The notes: generated from the letters alone by a model not told the origin. Counted from the first letter of the stretch, positions 35,351 through 44,138 are shown. The stretch is DNA of 64,000 bases from Wenyingzhuangia fucanilytica (GCF_001697185.1 NZ_CP014224.1:868001-932000), one strand, 5' to 3'. Numbers and translations: made by a program.

Positions 35351-36619
35351 TTAGTTAAATAATATTTTTTTAAAACAGTATTTGTTATCAAGTTTTGCGC
35401 TAATAAAATAGATGCCAGGTAAATATTGCTCTATGTTTTTATGTACGGGTTGTGAACCGTTTTTAATTTTAAAAATTGTTTTTCCTTCTGTATTAAAAAC
35501 TTCTAGTACCTCAAAATTTCCTGTAAAAACTATGGTTTTATTTATAAGTTCAACTGAAACCAAATTAGCATCATAAACAGTTTTGTCAATCCCTAATACT
35601 TCGCTTTCAAATTCACCATATTCGTAACGAGTATCTTCAAGCGGGGCAAAATAAGACCTACAAGGAGGATTGTTTATAATGTCTGTTGCAGAAGCATGGT
35701 AGTGATACACCCCATTTGGAAATTCCACAGTAGCACCAGTATGTCCATTACATTCATCTAAATCATTAGGAGCGGTATTTTCGCCATTGTCATATGGAGC
35801 GTATATAGGAATTCCCTCAAAAGAAAACCCAGCTAAACCAGAGTTTTCAAGTTGATCAACATCTTCACAATAATAATCACTACTAACTCCATTTGCCGCT
35901 AAGGCAAGATTTATTCCGTGTGGAATGGTGTGAAAATGACCAAACCCAGAAGGTTCAGGGTGGAATCCACATCTGTCTAAAGGAATAATACCTCCCTGAA
36001 GTGCGGATACAGATTCAGAACTCGGTGGAGTGTGTTCTAAAACCATCCCGTCAATTAGAATCCCTATGGTTTCTGCTGTATGATAATTATAAGTAGAACC
36101 AGGTTTGTTAATAGGACCAGCTAAAATTTGATATTGATGATACCATACGGCATTTTCATTTCCTAAATACAAATCAGCTTCTATACAGTATTTTGGATTT
36201 GGACCACCGCCACTTGTAGTTGTACCAGTTGTAAGATTTTTATAATTGATACTTGTACTATTTGTATTGCTAATAATATTAGAACCATCTGCCTCCATGT
36301 CAGTAAACAAACTGTTGTCTAACAATCTAGGAACTCCGTTAAAAAGACCAATTCCTCCAACTTCTGAAGTGTTTGAAGGGCATAAATCAATTGAAGCGCT
36401 ATAAGTATCCCTAAAGGTAACGTTGTAGCAATCTACAAAGGTGGTATCTGTTCCTACCACTCTTACAGGACAATAATCCCATTCCCAGTTTACTAGTAAA
36501 TTAGAACTTTCAAAAAAAGAAGGTTTTACAAGTGTGTCACTAGGGTGTAGGTAGGTGTTTTGAGAATAGGAGGCGAGACTTATAAATAGAATTAGATTAG
36601 CAAGGATAATTTTTTTCAT
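35351..36619 (-). CDS. Secreted YHYH-domain protein with T9SS sorting domain
   Basis: The 422-residue protein has a signal peptide ending LASYSQ. The central part contains the YHYH signature in EFPNGVYHYHASATDI, together with GIPIYAPYDNG and PHGINLALAANGVSSDYYCED, matching the YHYH domain family whose function is unknown. Several Cys occur in the mature part (CPVRVVG, CYNVTF, CPSNTSEV, CRSYFAP), consistent with an extracytoplasmic protein. The last 60 residues fit a T9SS sorting domain (VLEVFNTEGKTIFKI, YLPGIYFISAKLDN, CFKKILF). It is cotranscribed with the small secreted protein downstream. The role is not known. Confidence 0.82.
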   Translation of the reverse strand: MKKIILANLILFISLASYSQNTYLHPSDTLVKPSFFESSNLLVNWEWDYCPVRVVGTDTTFVDCYNVTFRDTYSASIDLCPSNTSEVGGIGLFNGVPRLLDNSLFTDMEADGSNIISNTNSTSINYKNLTTGTTTSGGGPNPKYCIEADLYLGNENAVWYHQYQILAGPINKPGSTYNYHTAETIGILIDGMVLEHTPPSSESVSALQGGIIPLDRCGFHPEPSGFGHFHTIPHGINLALAANGVSSDYYCEDVDQLENSGLAGFSFEGIPIYAPYDNGENTAPNDLDECNGHTGATVEFPNGVYHYHASATDIINNPPCRSYFAPLEDTRYEYGEFESEVLGIDKTVYDANLVSVELINKTIVFTGNFEVLEVFNTEGKTIFKIKNGSQPVHKNIEQYLPGIYFISAKLDNKYCFKKILFN

Positions 36620-36687
36620 TTAGTTATAGTTTTAGTTTGTATAACTATAACAGGCATAAATTTATTTACCCTACTTATAGAGTCGTT

Positions 36688-36993
36688 TTATAAACCAAAA
36701 TCCATCCCTTTTTTTGCTGCAATGGCCATTTCTTGCTCTTGAATTTTATCAGCTTTAGTAATAGCTTCATTTAAGGCTAAAATTAAATAATCTTCTAAAG
36801 CCTCCTTATCACTTAACAAATTCTCATTAACGTCTATTTTTTTTACTTGTTTACTAGCTGTAATAGTGATGTTTATCAAACCGTTTCCGCTATTGCTTTC
36901 TATCAAAATATCATTTAATCTTAATTTAGCTTCTTCTACATTTTTTTTAGCGTCTTGTAATTGACTCATCATTTTAGACATATCTCCAAACAT
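36688..36993 (-). CDS. YbaB/EbfC family nucleoid-associated protein
   Basis: At 101 residues this is the standard size of the family, small dimeric DNA-binding proteins that coat the nucleoid. The pattern fits: an N-terminal helix MFGDMSKMMSQLQDAKKNVE, a central beta hairpin (LINITITASKQVKKIDVN), LLSDKEALEDYLILALNEAI and the C-terminal helix ending MAIAAKKGMDFGL. It is transcribed divergently from the peptidase gene at 37067 with a 73-base gap. Confidence 0.88.
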   Translation of the reverse strand: MFGDMSKMMSQLQDAKKNVEEAKLRLNDILIESNSGNGLINITITASKQVKKIDVNENLLSDKEALEDYLILALNEAITKADKIQEQEMAIAAKKGMDFGL

Positions 36994-37066
36994 AATTCTA
37001 GTATTTTATTTTAAGAACAATATAAAAAGATAATTAATACCTTCATTTAAAATAATCATCAATATC

Positions 37067-39235
37067 ATGGAAAACATTCTTAAAAGAAATGTCTTTATCC
37101 TACTAGGAATTGCTATTTTTGCTCTCTTAATAAAATGCCACAAAATGAAGGTGATAGAAGCTCCAATAGCCGATAAAATTCCAACCGAGTTAGTAAAACA
37201 CAAAGACGTTCGTATCGATAATTATTATTGGATGCGTTTGTCTGATGCTGAAAAGGAAGCAGAACATCCATCGGATAAAACACAAAAAGTGTTGACTTAT
37301 TTAAGCGAGGAAAATTCTTTTTACGAAGAAGAAACTAAGCATACTTTAAAGTTTCAGGAAGATTTATTTCAAGAAATGAAAAGTAGAATTAAAGAAGATG
37401 ATAGCTCTGTACCTTATTTTAAGAATGGTTATTTTTATATTACTCGTTATGATATAGGTAGTCAATATCCAATTTATACTCGTAAAAAAGGAACTTTAGA
37501 AGCCGAAGAGGAAATTTTATTAGATGTAAATGCTTTGGCAAAAGGATCTGAGTATTTTGATGTTGGAGGACTATCAGTAAGTACCAATAATAATATTTTA
37601 GTTTATAGTGTAGATAATACAGGAAGAAGGCAATATACTTTGTTTTTTAAAGATTTAACTACAGGAGATTTACTAAAAGATACTATTGAGTTTACCACAG
37701 GTTCTGCTACTTGGGCAAACGACAATCAAACTTTGTTTTATACTAAAAAAGACCACGTTACTTTAAGGAGTGATAAAATTTACAGACATGTATTAGGAAC
37801 TACCACTGGAGAAGATGTATTGGTATTTCACGAAAAAGATGATACTTATGGAGTTTATGTGGGAAAAACAAAGTCTAAAAAATATCTTTTAATAGGTTCT
37901 TATAGCACCTTGCAAACCGAATATCAGTATTTAGAGGCAAATAATCCTACAGGAGAATTTAAGGTTTTTCAGGCTAGAGAAGATGGTTTAGAATATAGTA
38001 TTACTCATTTTAATGATTCTTTTTATATACAGACCAACAAAGATGGAGCAACCAACTTTAAGTTGATGAAAACTTCTGAAACATTAACAGCTAAAGAAAA
38101 TTGGATTGATGTTATTCCACACAGAGAAAATGTTTTGTTGGAAGACATGACCATTTTTAAAGACTTTTTAGTTTTAGAAGAAAGAGAAGATGGATTAGGG
38201 AAAATAAGAATTATTCGCTGGGATGGAAGCAAAGATTATTATTTGCCTTTTGCCGAAGAAACTTACTCAGCCTATGTATATGGAAATCCTGAATTTGATA
38301 CTCCTTGGTTGCGTTTTGGCTACAACTCTATGACAACTCCTAGTTCTGTGATAGATTTTAACATGAGCACTCAAGAAGAAATCATTAAAAAGGAACAAGA
38401 AGTATTAGGAGGGAAGTTTAACAAGAAAAATTACACAAGTAAACGTATATGGGTAACCGCTAGAGATGGTAAAAAAGTTGCCTTGTCTATTGTACATAGA
38501 AAAGATACTGAGATAGATGAAAACACACCAGTATTTATGTACGCTTATGGATCTTATGGGCACACTGTTGATGATAGTTTTAGTACTACACGTTTAAGTT
38601 TGTTAGATAGAGGTTTTGTTTTTGCATTAGCTCATATTAGAGGATCTGAATATTTAGGGAGACCTTGGTATGAGGATGGAAAATTATTAAATAAGAAGAA
38701 TACTTTTAATGACTTTGTAGATTGTGCAAAGTATTTAATTAATTCTAAAATGACTTCACCAGCACATTTATATGCTATGGGTGGTTCTGCTGGTGGTTTG
38801 TTAATGGGAGCTGTTTGTAATATGAATCCAGAATTATTTAATGGAATTATTTCTGCTGTTCCTTTTGTTGATGTGGTAACAACTATGTTAGATGAAAGTA
38901 TTCCTTTAACTACAGGAGAATATGATGAGTGGGGAAATCCTAATGATAAAGTTTATTATGATTATATCAAATCTTATTCGCCATATGATAATATAGAATC
39001 AAAAGCTTATCCAAATATCTTAGTCACTACAGGATTACACGATTCTCAAGTGCAATATTGGGAGCCAGCAAAATATGTAGCTAAATTAAGAGAGTTAAAA
39101 ACAGATCATAATAAATTGTACTTGCATACCAATATGGAGGCAGGGCATGGAGGAGCTTCTGGGCGTTTTGATTCTTTAAAAGAAACAGCTATGGAATATG
39201 CTTTTATTTTAGATTTAGAAGGATTAGCTAAATAA
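37067..39235 (+). CDS. S9 family (prolyl oligopeptidase / oligopeptidase B-like) peptidase
   Basis: The 722-residue serine peptidase has an N-terminal hydrophobic stretch (VFILLGIAIFALLIKC) that may be a membrane anchor or a lipoprotein signal with an unusual Lys before the Cys. A seven-bladed propeller domain follows (residues about 60-450) and then the alpha/beta hydrolase domain: MYAYGSYGHTVDDSF, the nucleophile elbow MGGSAGGLLMG with Ser574, GLHDSQVQYWEPAKY with the Asp, and AGHGGASGRFD with the His. The strings SYSPYDNI and GRPWYEDGKLLNKKNTFNDF are typical of oligopeptidase B, which cuts short peptides after basic residues. The gene is monocistronic and ends in a bidirectional terminator. 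Confidence 0.9.
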   Translation: MENILKRNVFILLGIAIFALLIKCHKMKVIEAPIADKIPTELVKHKDVRIDNYYWMRLSDAEKEAEHPSDKTQKVLTYLSEENSFYEEETKHTLKFQEDLFQEMKSRIKEDDSSVPYFKNGYFYITRYDIGSQYPIYTRKKGTLEAEEEILLDVNALAKGSEYFDVGGLSVSTNNNILVYSVDNTGRRQYTLFFKDLTTGDLLKDTIEFTTGSATWANDNQTLFYTKKDHVTLRSDKIYRHVLGTTTGEDVLVFHEKDDTYGVYVGKTKSKKYLLIGSYSTLQTEYQYLEANNPTGEFKVFQAREDGLEYSITHFNDSFYIQTNKDGATNFKLMKTSETLTAKENWIDVIPHRENVLLEDMTIFKDFLVLEEREDGLGKIRIIRWDGSKDYYLPFAEETYSAYVYGNPEFDTPWLRFGYNSMTTPSSVIDFNMSTQEEIIKKEQEVLGGKFNKKNYTSKRIWVTARDGKKVALSIVHRKDTEIDENTPVFMYAYGSYGHTVDDSFSTTRLSLLDRGFVFALAHIRGSEYLGRPWYEDGKLLNKKNTFNDFVDCAKYLINSKMTSPAHLYAMGGSAGGLLMGAVCNMNPELFNGIISAVPFVDVVTTMLDESIPLTTGEYDEWGNPNDKVYYDYIKSYSPYDNIESKAYPNILVTTGLHDSQVQYWEPAKYVAKLRELKTDHNKLYLHTNMEAGHGGASGRFDSLKETAMEYAFILDLEGLAK

Positions 39236-39253
39236 TTTAGTTTGATATAAATA

Positions 39254-39291
39254 AAAAAAAAACCGAGCAAATTGCTCGGTTTTTTTATGGA
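39254..39291. terminator. Bidirectional terminator between the S9 peptidase and Amt genes
   Basis: The stem ACCGAGCAA / TTGCTCGGT at 39262-39282 is flanked by a ten-A run on the left and a seven-T run on the right, between convergent stop codons at 39235 and 39304. Confidence 0.92.
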
Positions 39292-39303
39292 ATAAAATAA
39301 AGT

Positions 39304-40551
39304 TTATTCGTTATCGTTCAAGTTAATATCTTCATAAGCATTCATTCCGTGCTCGTGAATATCTAATCCTTGTTTTTCTTCTATTTCAGAAACTCTTAGT
39401 CCCATAGTTTTTTTAATGGCAAATAAAATAATATAAGAGGTAATTAAACAAGTAATTCCTACTACCATAACACCATAAGCTTGACTTCCTAATTGAGAAA
39501 AAGAACCAGTGTTAAAAACACCTTTATCTCCCCAAATACCAACAGCTAAAGTACCAAATGTTCCACAAATTAAGTGAACACCAATAGCACCAACAGGGTC
39601 ATCCATTTTTAATCTATCAATAAATCCAACAGCAAAAACAATAATAACACCAGAAATAAATCCAATAATAATAGCGTCTAAAGGAGACATTAAGTCAGCC
39701 CCAGCAGTAATACCAACTAGTCCAGCTAAAGCACCGTTAAATGCCATGGTAATGTCGTAAGTTTTAAATTTGATGTAAGAAGTTGCAAAAGCAGCGATAA
39801 TACCAGCACTTGCAGCTAATGATGTTGTTACTAATACTAAAGAAACTGTTCCTGCATCGGCAGATAAAACAGAACCTCCGTTAAATCCAAACCAACCAAA
39901 CCATAATAAGAAAACTCCTAAGGCTGCTAGTGGTATGTTGTGACCAACAATTGGTTTTATAGAACCATCAGATAAATATTTTCCTAAACGAGGTCCTAAT
40001 AAAATTACAGCAACTACAGCAGCCCATCCTCCAACAGAGTGAACAAATGTAGAACCAGCAAAATCATGGAATCCTAATTGACTTAGGAATCCACCTCCCC
40101 ATCCCCATGAACCAATAATAGGGTATACAACTCCTACATATAGTAATGAGAAAACTAAGAATGATCCTAATTTAATTCTTTCGGCAACAGCTCCAGATAC
40201 AATGGTTGCAGCAGTAGCAGCAAACATCCCTTGGAATAAAAAGTCTGTCCAATAAGTAAAGCTTCCGTTATAATCAGGAGTAAGACCATTTTCAGGAAGA
40301 GAGATTCCAAATCCTGCAAAGTTAAACACAGAAAAATCTCCTCCTGGGTACATTAAGTTAAAACCGCATATAGCAAAGGTTAATAAACCAATGGCTACAA
40401 TCATAAAGTTTTTAAATAATATATTGATGGCATTTTTAGATCTAGCCAAACCAACTTCTAAAGTTGAAAATCCTAAGTGCATAATGAATACCAACGCAAT
40501 TGATACCATCATCCACAAGTTGTTAATTGTAAAATTTAGTGTAGTTTCCAT
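39304..40551 (-). CDS. amt: Ammonium transporter (Amt/MEP/Rh family)
   Basis: The 415-residue inner-membrane protein has the family's 11 transmembrane helices. Signature strings are DFLFQGMFAATAATIVSGAV near the Phe gate, DFAGSTFVHSVGGWAAVVAV with the first pore His, LLWFGWFGFNGGSVL, and DDPVGAIGVHLICGTFGTLA with the second pore His. The C-terminus GLRVSEIEEKQGLDIHEHGM is the conserved cytoplasmic tail contacted by PII. It is 10 bases downstream of a PII gene on the same strand, the classic glnK-amt arrangement. It shares about half its residues with the second Amt at 42700-41498 but lacks that gene's closer spacing to a porin. Confidence 0.95.
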   Translation of the reverse strand: METTLNFTINNLWMMVSIALVFIMHLGFSTLEVGLARSKNAINILFKNFMIVAIGLLTFAICGFNLMYPGGDFSVFNFAGFGISLPENGLTPDYNGSFTYWTDFLFQGMFAATAATIVSGAVAERIKLGSFLVFSLLYVGVVYPIIGSWGWGGGFLSQLGFHDFAGSTFVHSVGGWAAVVAVILLGPRLGKYLSDGSIKPIVGHNIPLAALGVFLLWFGWFGFNGGSVLSADAGTVSLVLVTTSLAASAGIIAAFATSYIKFKTYDITMAFNGALAGLVGITAGADLMSPLDAIIIGFISGVIIVFAVGFIDRLKMDDPVGAIGVHLICGTFGTLAVGIWGDKGVFNTGSFSQLGSQAYGVMVVGITCLITSYIILFAIKKTMGLRVSEIEEKQGLDIHEHGMNAYEDINLNDNE

Positions 40552-40561
40552 AGTGTATATT

Positions 40562-40900
40562 TTATCTTAAAGTTTCTCCTCCTTTTTCTCCAGTTCTTAT
40601 TCTATAAGTTTCATTAACATCGTAAACAAATATTTTACCATCACCAACTTCACCTGTTCCAGCAGACTTGATAAGGGTATCAATTGTAATTTGTTCAAAA
40701 TCATCATTAACAACTATAGATAAGTATCTTCTTTGGATATCAGCAGTGCTAAAAGATATTCCACGGTATACTTTTCCTATTCTTTCGTTTCCTAAAGCGG
40801 TAACATCCCAGTAAGAAAAGAAGTTAACGCCAACATCGTGTAAGGCTTTTTTTACCTCAGAAAATTGAGATTTTCTAATGATTGCTTCAATTTTTTTCAT
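40562..40900 (-). CDS. glnK: PII nitrogen-regulatory protein, Amt-linked
   Basis: The 112-residue protein is a PII signal protein that would bind ATP/ADP and 2-oxoglutarate and block the neighbouring Amt. Core strings are MKKIEAIIRKSQFSEVKKAL, DGKIFVYDV and TYRIRTGEKG. The T-loop differs from E. coli PII: the segment before Tyr-Arg-Gly is one residue shorter, the position of Gln39 is Glu or Arg, and the uridylylation Tyr51 is Phe (YRGISFSTAD). It is 10 bases upstream of amt. A TATATTTG box on the - strand (40932-40925) lies about 30 bases before the start and probably drives this pair. Confidence 0.94.
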   Translation of the reverse strand: MKKIEAIIRKSQFSEVKKALHDVGVNFFSYWDVTALGNERIGKVYRGISFSTADIQRRYLSIVVNDDFEQITIDTLIKSAGTGEVGDGKIFVYDVNETYRIRTGEKGGETLR

Positions 40901-40924
40901 TCAGTATTGTTTTATATTCAGGAG

Positions 40925-40932
40925 CAAATATA
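40925..40932 (-). promoter_or_regulatory. Candidate -7 box for the PII-amt pair
   Basis: On the - strand TATATTTG matches the Bacteroidota -7 consensus TAnnTTTG, 25-32 bases upstream of the PII start at 40900. I see no convincing TTG at the expected -33 distance. Confidence 0.5.
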
Positions 40933-40966
40933 AGAGATATGGATTTAATAGCCTTTTAAGAACAAA

Positions 40967-41001
40967 AAAAATACGTAGAATTATAAATTCTACGTATTTT
41001 T
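40967..41001 (-). terminator. Terminator of the middle PII gene, also symmetric hairpin
   Basis: AATACGTAGAATT and its complement AATTCTACGTATT form a nearly perfect palindrome at 40970-40997 with A and T runs on each side. It lies about 50 bases after the stop of the 41387-41049 gene on the - strand and contains two TACGTA sites. Confidence 0.75.
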
Positions 41002-41048
41002 TTGTGTAATCCGTATTTTTTTAACTACTCTACGTAGTCTAAGTATAT

Positions 41049-41387
41049 TTATCTTAAAGTTTCTCCACCTTTTTCTCCAGTACGGATTCTATAAGTTTCG
41101 TTTACATCATAAACAAATATCTTTCCATCACCAACTTCTCCGGTAGCTCCAGATTTTAAAATAGCATCTATGGTTACTTGTTCAAAATCGTCATTAACAA
41201 TAATAGATAAGAATCTTCTTTGTATGTCTCCAGTGCTAAAAGAAATACCACGATAAACTTTACCAATTCTTTCGTTACCTAAGGCAGTAACATCCCAATA
41301 AGAAAAGAAGTTAACACCAACATCATGTAAGGCTTTTTTTACATCAGAGAACTTTGATTTTCTTATGATTGCTTCAATTTTTTTCAT
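41049..41387 (-). CDS. glnB: PII nitrogen-regulatory protein, second copy
   Basis: The 112-residue PII protein is almost identical in sequence to the Amt-linked copy at 40900-40562 (differences such as SKFSDVKKALHDV, ILKSGATGEVG). The same altered T-loop (YRGISFSTGDI) is present, and the 2-oxoglutarate/ATP-binding strings GEVGDGKIFVYDV and RIRTGEKGGE are intact. It is not directly coupled to an amt gene: terminators lie on both sides (40967-41001 downstream, 41437-41476 upstream), so it may be transcribed alone or by readthrough. The close similarity suggests a recent duplication of the glnK-amt unit. Confidence 0.93.
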   Translation of the reverse strand: MKKIEAIIRKSKFSDVKKALHDVGVNFFSYWDVTALGNERIGKVYRGISFSTGDIQRRFLSIIVNDDFEQVTIDAILKSGATGEVGDGKIFVYDVNETYRIRTGEKGGETLR

Positions 41388-41436
41388 TTTAAATAATGTT
41401 TTTCTAATTTAATAAATATACAATTTTGTTCTAAAA

Positions 41437-41476
41437 AAAACAGCCTAATTCTGTAAAAAGAGTTAGGCTGTTTTTC
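41437..41476 (-). terminator. Terminator after the second amt gene (- strand)
   Basis: The stem AACAGCCTAA / TTAGGCTGTT (41439-41448 and 41463-41472) reads on the - strand into a run of eight T. It lies about 22 bases after the stop at 41498. Confidence 0.85.
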
Positions 41477-41497
41477 CATATAAACTTAAATAAAAAA

Positions 41498-42700
41498 TTA
41501 TTCGTTATATACTCCAATTCCGTGTTCAGCTTTGTCTAATCCTTCGATTTCTTCTTTTTCAGAAACTCTCAATCCGATAGTTACTTTTAAGACTTTGAAT
41601 ACGATATAAGAACAAACAACTGCCCAAGCACCATAAGCTAAAACTCCTGTAGCTTGTACTCCTAATAAAGCAAAACCACCACCGTTAATTAATCCACCAT
41701 CAATAGCAAATACACCAACTAATAAAGTACCTAAAGCACCACATACACCGTGTACAGAAACAGCTCCAACAGGATCATCAACTTTTAAAGTTTCATCAAT
41801 AAATGTAATTGCCATTACAACTACTACACCAGCAATCAATCCCATAATAGTTGCAGAACCTGGAGTTACAGCAGCACAACCAGCAGTAATACAAACTAAA
41901 CCAGCTAAAGCACCGTTTAAAGTCATAGAAATATCAGGTTGTCCGTAACGTAACCAAGTGTACATTAAAGCAGCAAGAGCACCAGCAGCAGCAGCTAAGT
42001 TTGTTGTAATTAAAATTCCACCTACAGCAATAAGATCATCTTCAGATCCGAAAGCTAATTGAGAACCTCCGTTAAATCCAAACCATCCTAACCATAGGAT
42101 CATTACCCCTAAAGCTCCTAATAATAAGTTGTGTCCTGGAATTGCTTGAGAAACTCCATCTTTATATTTTCCAATTCTAGGTCCTACCATAATAGCACCA
42201 ACTAAAGCAGCCCATCCACCTACAGAGTGTACAATAGAAGATCCAGCAAAATCAACAAATCCTAAGTTTGTTAACCATCCTTCACCTTGCCAAGTCCAGT
42301 GACCTGCAATAGGGTAAATGATCACTGTCATAATGAAAGAGAAAATTACGTAAGTAGAAAATTTAGTTCTTTCTGCAACAGCTCCAGAAACAATAGTTGC
42401 AGCAGTTGCAGCAAATACAGTTTGGAAGAATAAGTTGTACATGTCTGCACCGTCATTGTAAAATAAGCTTGGAGTTCCAATAAATCCAGAGATTGTTTCT
42501 CCGTACATTACTGTGTATCCAATAGCCCAGAATCCTAAAGAACCTACAATTAAGTCCATTAAGTTTTTCATAATAATATTTCCTGCGTTCTTAGAACGAG
42601 AGAACCCAGTTTCTACTAGGGTAAATCCAGCTTGCATAAAGAATACTAAGATTCCTGATATAATTATCCACAAAGCTCCCATGATTGCACTTGTATCCAT
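41498..42700 (-). CDS. amt: Ammonium transporter (Amt), second copy
   Basis: The 400-residue ammonium channel has the family strings LWIIISGILVFFMQAGFTLV, LFFQTVFAATAATIVSGAVA, FAGSSIVHSVGGWAALVGAI with the first pore His, LWLGWFGFNGGSQLAFG and DDPVGAVSVHGVCGALGTLL with the second. The PII-contacting C-terminus GLRVSEKEEIEGLDKAEHGI is present. A PII gene lies 33 bases upstream on the same strand, and a porin gene before that. Compared with the other Amt it is shorter at the N-terminus and diverged across the membrane helices, so the two are not a recent duplicate even though their PII partners are similar. Confidence 0.95.
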   Translation of the reverse strand: MDTSAIMGALWIIISGILVFFMQAGFTLVETGFSRSKNAGNIIMKNLMDLIVGSLGFWAIGYTVMYGETISGFIGTPSLFYNDGADMYNLFFQTVFAATAATIVSGAVAERTKFSTYVIFSFIMTVIIYPIAGHWTWQGEGWLTNLGFVDFAGSSIVHSVGGWAALVGAIMVGPRIGKYKDGVSQAIPGHNLLLGALGVMILWLGWFGFNGGSQLAFGSEDDLIAVGGILITTNLAAAAGALAALMYTWLRYGQPDISMTLNGALAGLVCITAGCAAVTPGSATIMGLIAGVVVVMAITFIDETLKVDDPVGAVSVHGVCGALGTLLVGVFAIDGGLINGGGFALLGVQATGVLAYGAWAVVCSYIVFKVLKVTIGLRVSEKEEIEGLDKAEHGIGVYNE

Positions 42701-42733
42701 AATATAAATATTTAAAAGTTTTTTTGTTTAGTT

Positions 42734-43072
42734 TTATTTTAATGTTTCTCCACCTTTTTCTCCAGTACGGATACGGTAAGTTTCTAATACGTCTGATACG
42801 AATACTTTTCCATCACCAACTTCTCCAGTAGAAGCAGTTTTTAATAAAGTTTCTACAGTAATTTGTTCAAAATCATCATTTACAATGATTGATAATTGAC
42901 GTCTTTGGATATCGTTAGTGCTAAAAGATACTCCACGGTACACTTTTCCCACTTTTTCATTTCCCAATCCAGTCACATCCCAGTAAGAAAAGAAGTTTAC
43001 ACCTACTTCGTGTAAAGCCTCCTTAACTTCAGAAAACTTAGATTTTCTGATGATTGCTTCGATTTTTTTCAT
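42734..43072 (-). CDS. glnK: PII nitrogen-regulatory protein, third copy (porin-Amt operon)
   Basis: The 112-residue PII protein differs more from the other two (SEVKEALHEV, VTGLGNEKVGKVYRG, FVSDVLETYRIRTG) but keeps the same T-loop pattern: one residue short, Phe for Tyr51, and Ser-Thr after it (VSFSTNDIQ). It precedes amt by 33 bases and follows the porin gene by 88 bases, with an 11-bp hairpin between. Likely role: 2-oxoglutarate-dependent control of the downstream Amt. Confidence 0.94.
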   Translation of the reverse strand: MKKIEAIIRKSKFSEVKEALHEVGVNFFSYWDVTGLGNEKVGKVYRGVSFSTNDIQRRQLSIIVNDDFEQITVETLLKTASTGEVGDGKVFVSDVLETYRIRTGEKGGETLK

Positions 43073-43109
43073 AATTGAAAGTTTAATTTAGGTTGAATAT
43101 ATTTTTGTT

Positions 43110-43137
43110 ATCTGGCAAGACTCGCATCTTGCCAGAT
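43110..43137 (-). other. Perfect 11-bp hairpin between porin and PII genes, without a T tail on the transcribed strand
   Basis: ATCTGGCAAGA (43110-43120) and TCTTGCCAGAT (43127-43137) flank a six-base loop. Read on the - strand it is followed by AACAAAAATA rather than T residues, so it is not a classical terminator for the porin transcript. It may be an RNA-processing or mRNA-stability element that separates high porin expression from the PII-amt part of the operon. Confidence 0.55.
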
Positions 43138-43160
43138 GATTTTTTAAACTTTTCTAAGAA

Positions 43161-44138
43161 TTAGAAAGAGTATACAGCAGCAACAGTTAAAGTAGAAACA
43201 CTTTTTTCAGTTGGGAAAGCTTCGATTAATCCATCATCAGATGAGTCGTATCTTACATCAGCAATTACTTTTAAGTTGTCAGTTAATCCAACATTTGCAG
43301 ATAAAGTTAACGCTAATACACTAGCTTCAACAGCACCATTAGTAGCAAAGTATTCTGGACGTAATCCTAAAGCAAAACTATCAGAGAATGCATTTTGAAT
43401 ATATAATGCAGCACCTTGGTATCCAGCATCAGCATCTTCAGAGTGAGAGTAAGCAGCGTTAATACCTAAGTATAAAGTTTCAGAAATGTCAAATCCTCCT
43501 GTATAATCAACAAATAAGTTGTCATTAGTTGTAGCATCAACAGAACCGTAAATTAAGTTAAGGTATTGTCCTTTAAATCCAATTTGACCACCTAATTGTA
43601 AAGCTCCAGAAACGTTTCCATCAGCACTTGAAATTGCATGACCGTTAGTAACAGCTAACATGAAAGATAAGTCTTCAGAAGCAGCATAGTCAACTTTTAC
43701 CCCAGTATGAGAGAAAGGTCCTGCGTTAAATAAATAAGAAACTGTGTAGTTAAAGTTAGCAGCGGGAGAAATAACTTCGTAACCTAAGAATGTGTTAAAC
43801 TGTCCAGCAGAAACTGTTAATGCGTCATTAATAATGTAATATGCATATAATTGGTTGATTGCTCCGGCTAAGTTAGCGTCATCAGCTCTAGGTCCAAAAG
43901 ATAAGTCTGCTACAACACCCGCTTTCTCAGTATCATAAGCAAAAACTGTATTTGCAGCTCCTAATCCAAATCCATTTGCATTTCCTGGATTAGCAATTAA
44001 GATTCCAGGAGTTCCTGAACCATCCACAAAGTTTGCTGTTCCATAAACATCAACGTTTCCAGATACAGTTAATTTTCCTTCTTGTGCAAAAGTTAACATT
44101 CCAGTTAACATCATTGCTGATAAAATAATTTTTTTCAT
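43161..44138 (-). CDS. Outer-membrane beta-barrel protein (porin-like), head of the PII-amt operon
   Basis: I place the start at 44138 (MKKIILSAMMLTGMLTFAQ), which gives a standard signal peptide; an in-frame ATG at 44177 would extend into the promoter. The 325-residue mature-plus-signal protein is rich in alternating beta strands (KLTVSGNVDVYGTANF, LYAYYIINDALTVSAGQFNT, LGYEVISPAANFNYTVSYLF) and ends in a C-terminal strand with terminal Phe (STLTVAAVYSF), as expected for outer-membrane insertion. Its place before PII and amt suggests a pore for ammonium or another nitrogen compound, which is inference. It is preceded by a strong promoter with an embedded palindrome. Confidence 0.82.
   Translation of the reverse strand: MKKIILSAMMLTGMLTFAQEGKLTVSGNVDVYGTANFVDGSGTPGILIANPGNANGFGLGAANTVFAYDTEKAGVVADLSFGPRADDANLAGAINQLYAYYIINDALTVSAGQFNTFLGYEVISPAANFNYTVSYLFNAGPFSHTGVKVDYAASEDLSFMLAVTNGHAISSADGNVSGALQLGGQIGFKGQYLNLIYGSVDATTNDNLFVDYTGGFDISETLYLGINAAYSHSEDADAGYQGAALYIQNAFSDSFALGLRPEYFATNGAVEASVLALTLSANVGLTDNLKVIADVRYDSSDDGLIEAFPTEKSVSTLTVAAVYSF

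Noticed and set aside
43110-43137. Classical terminator for the porin gene
   Set aside because: The T-rich side is on the + strand, opposite to the direction of porin transcription.
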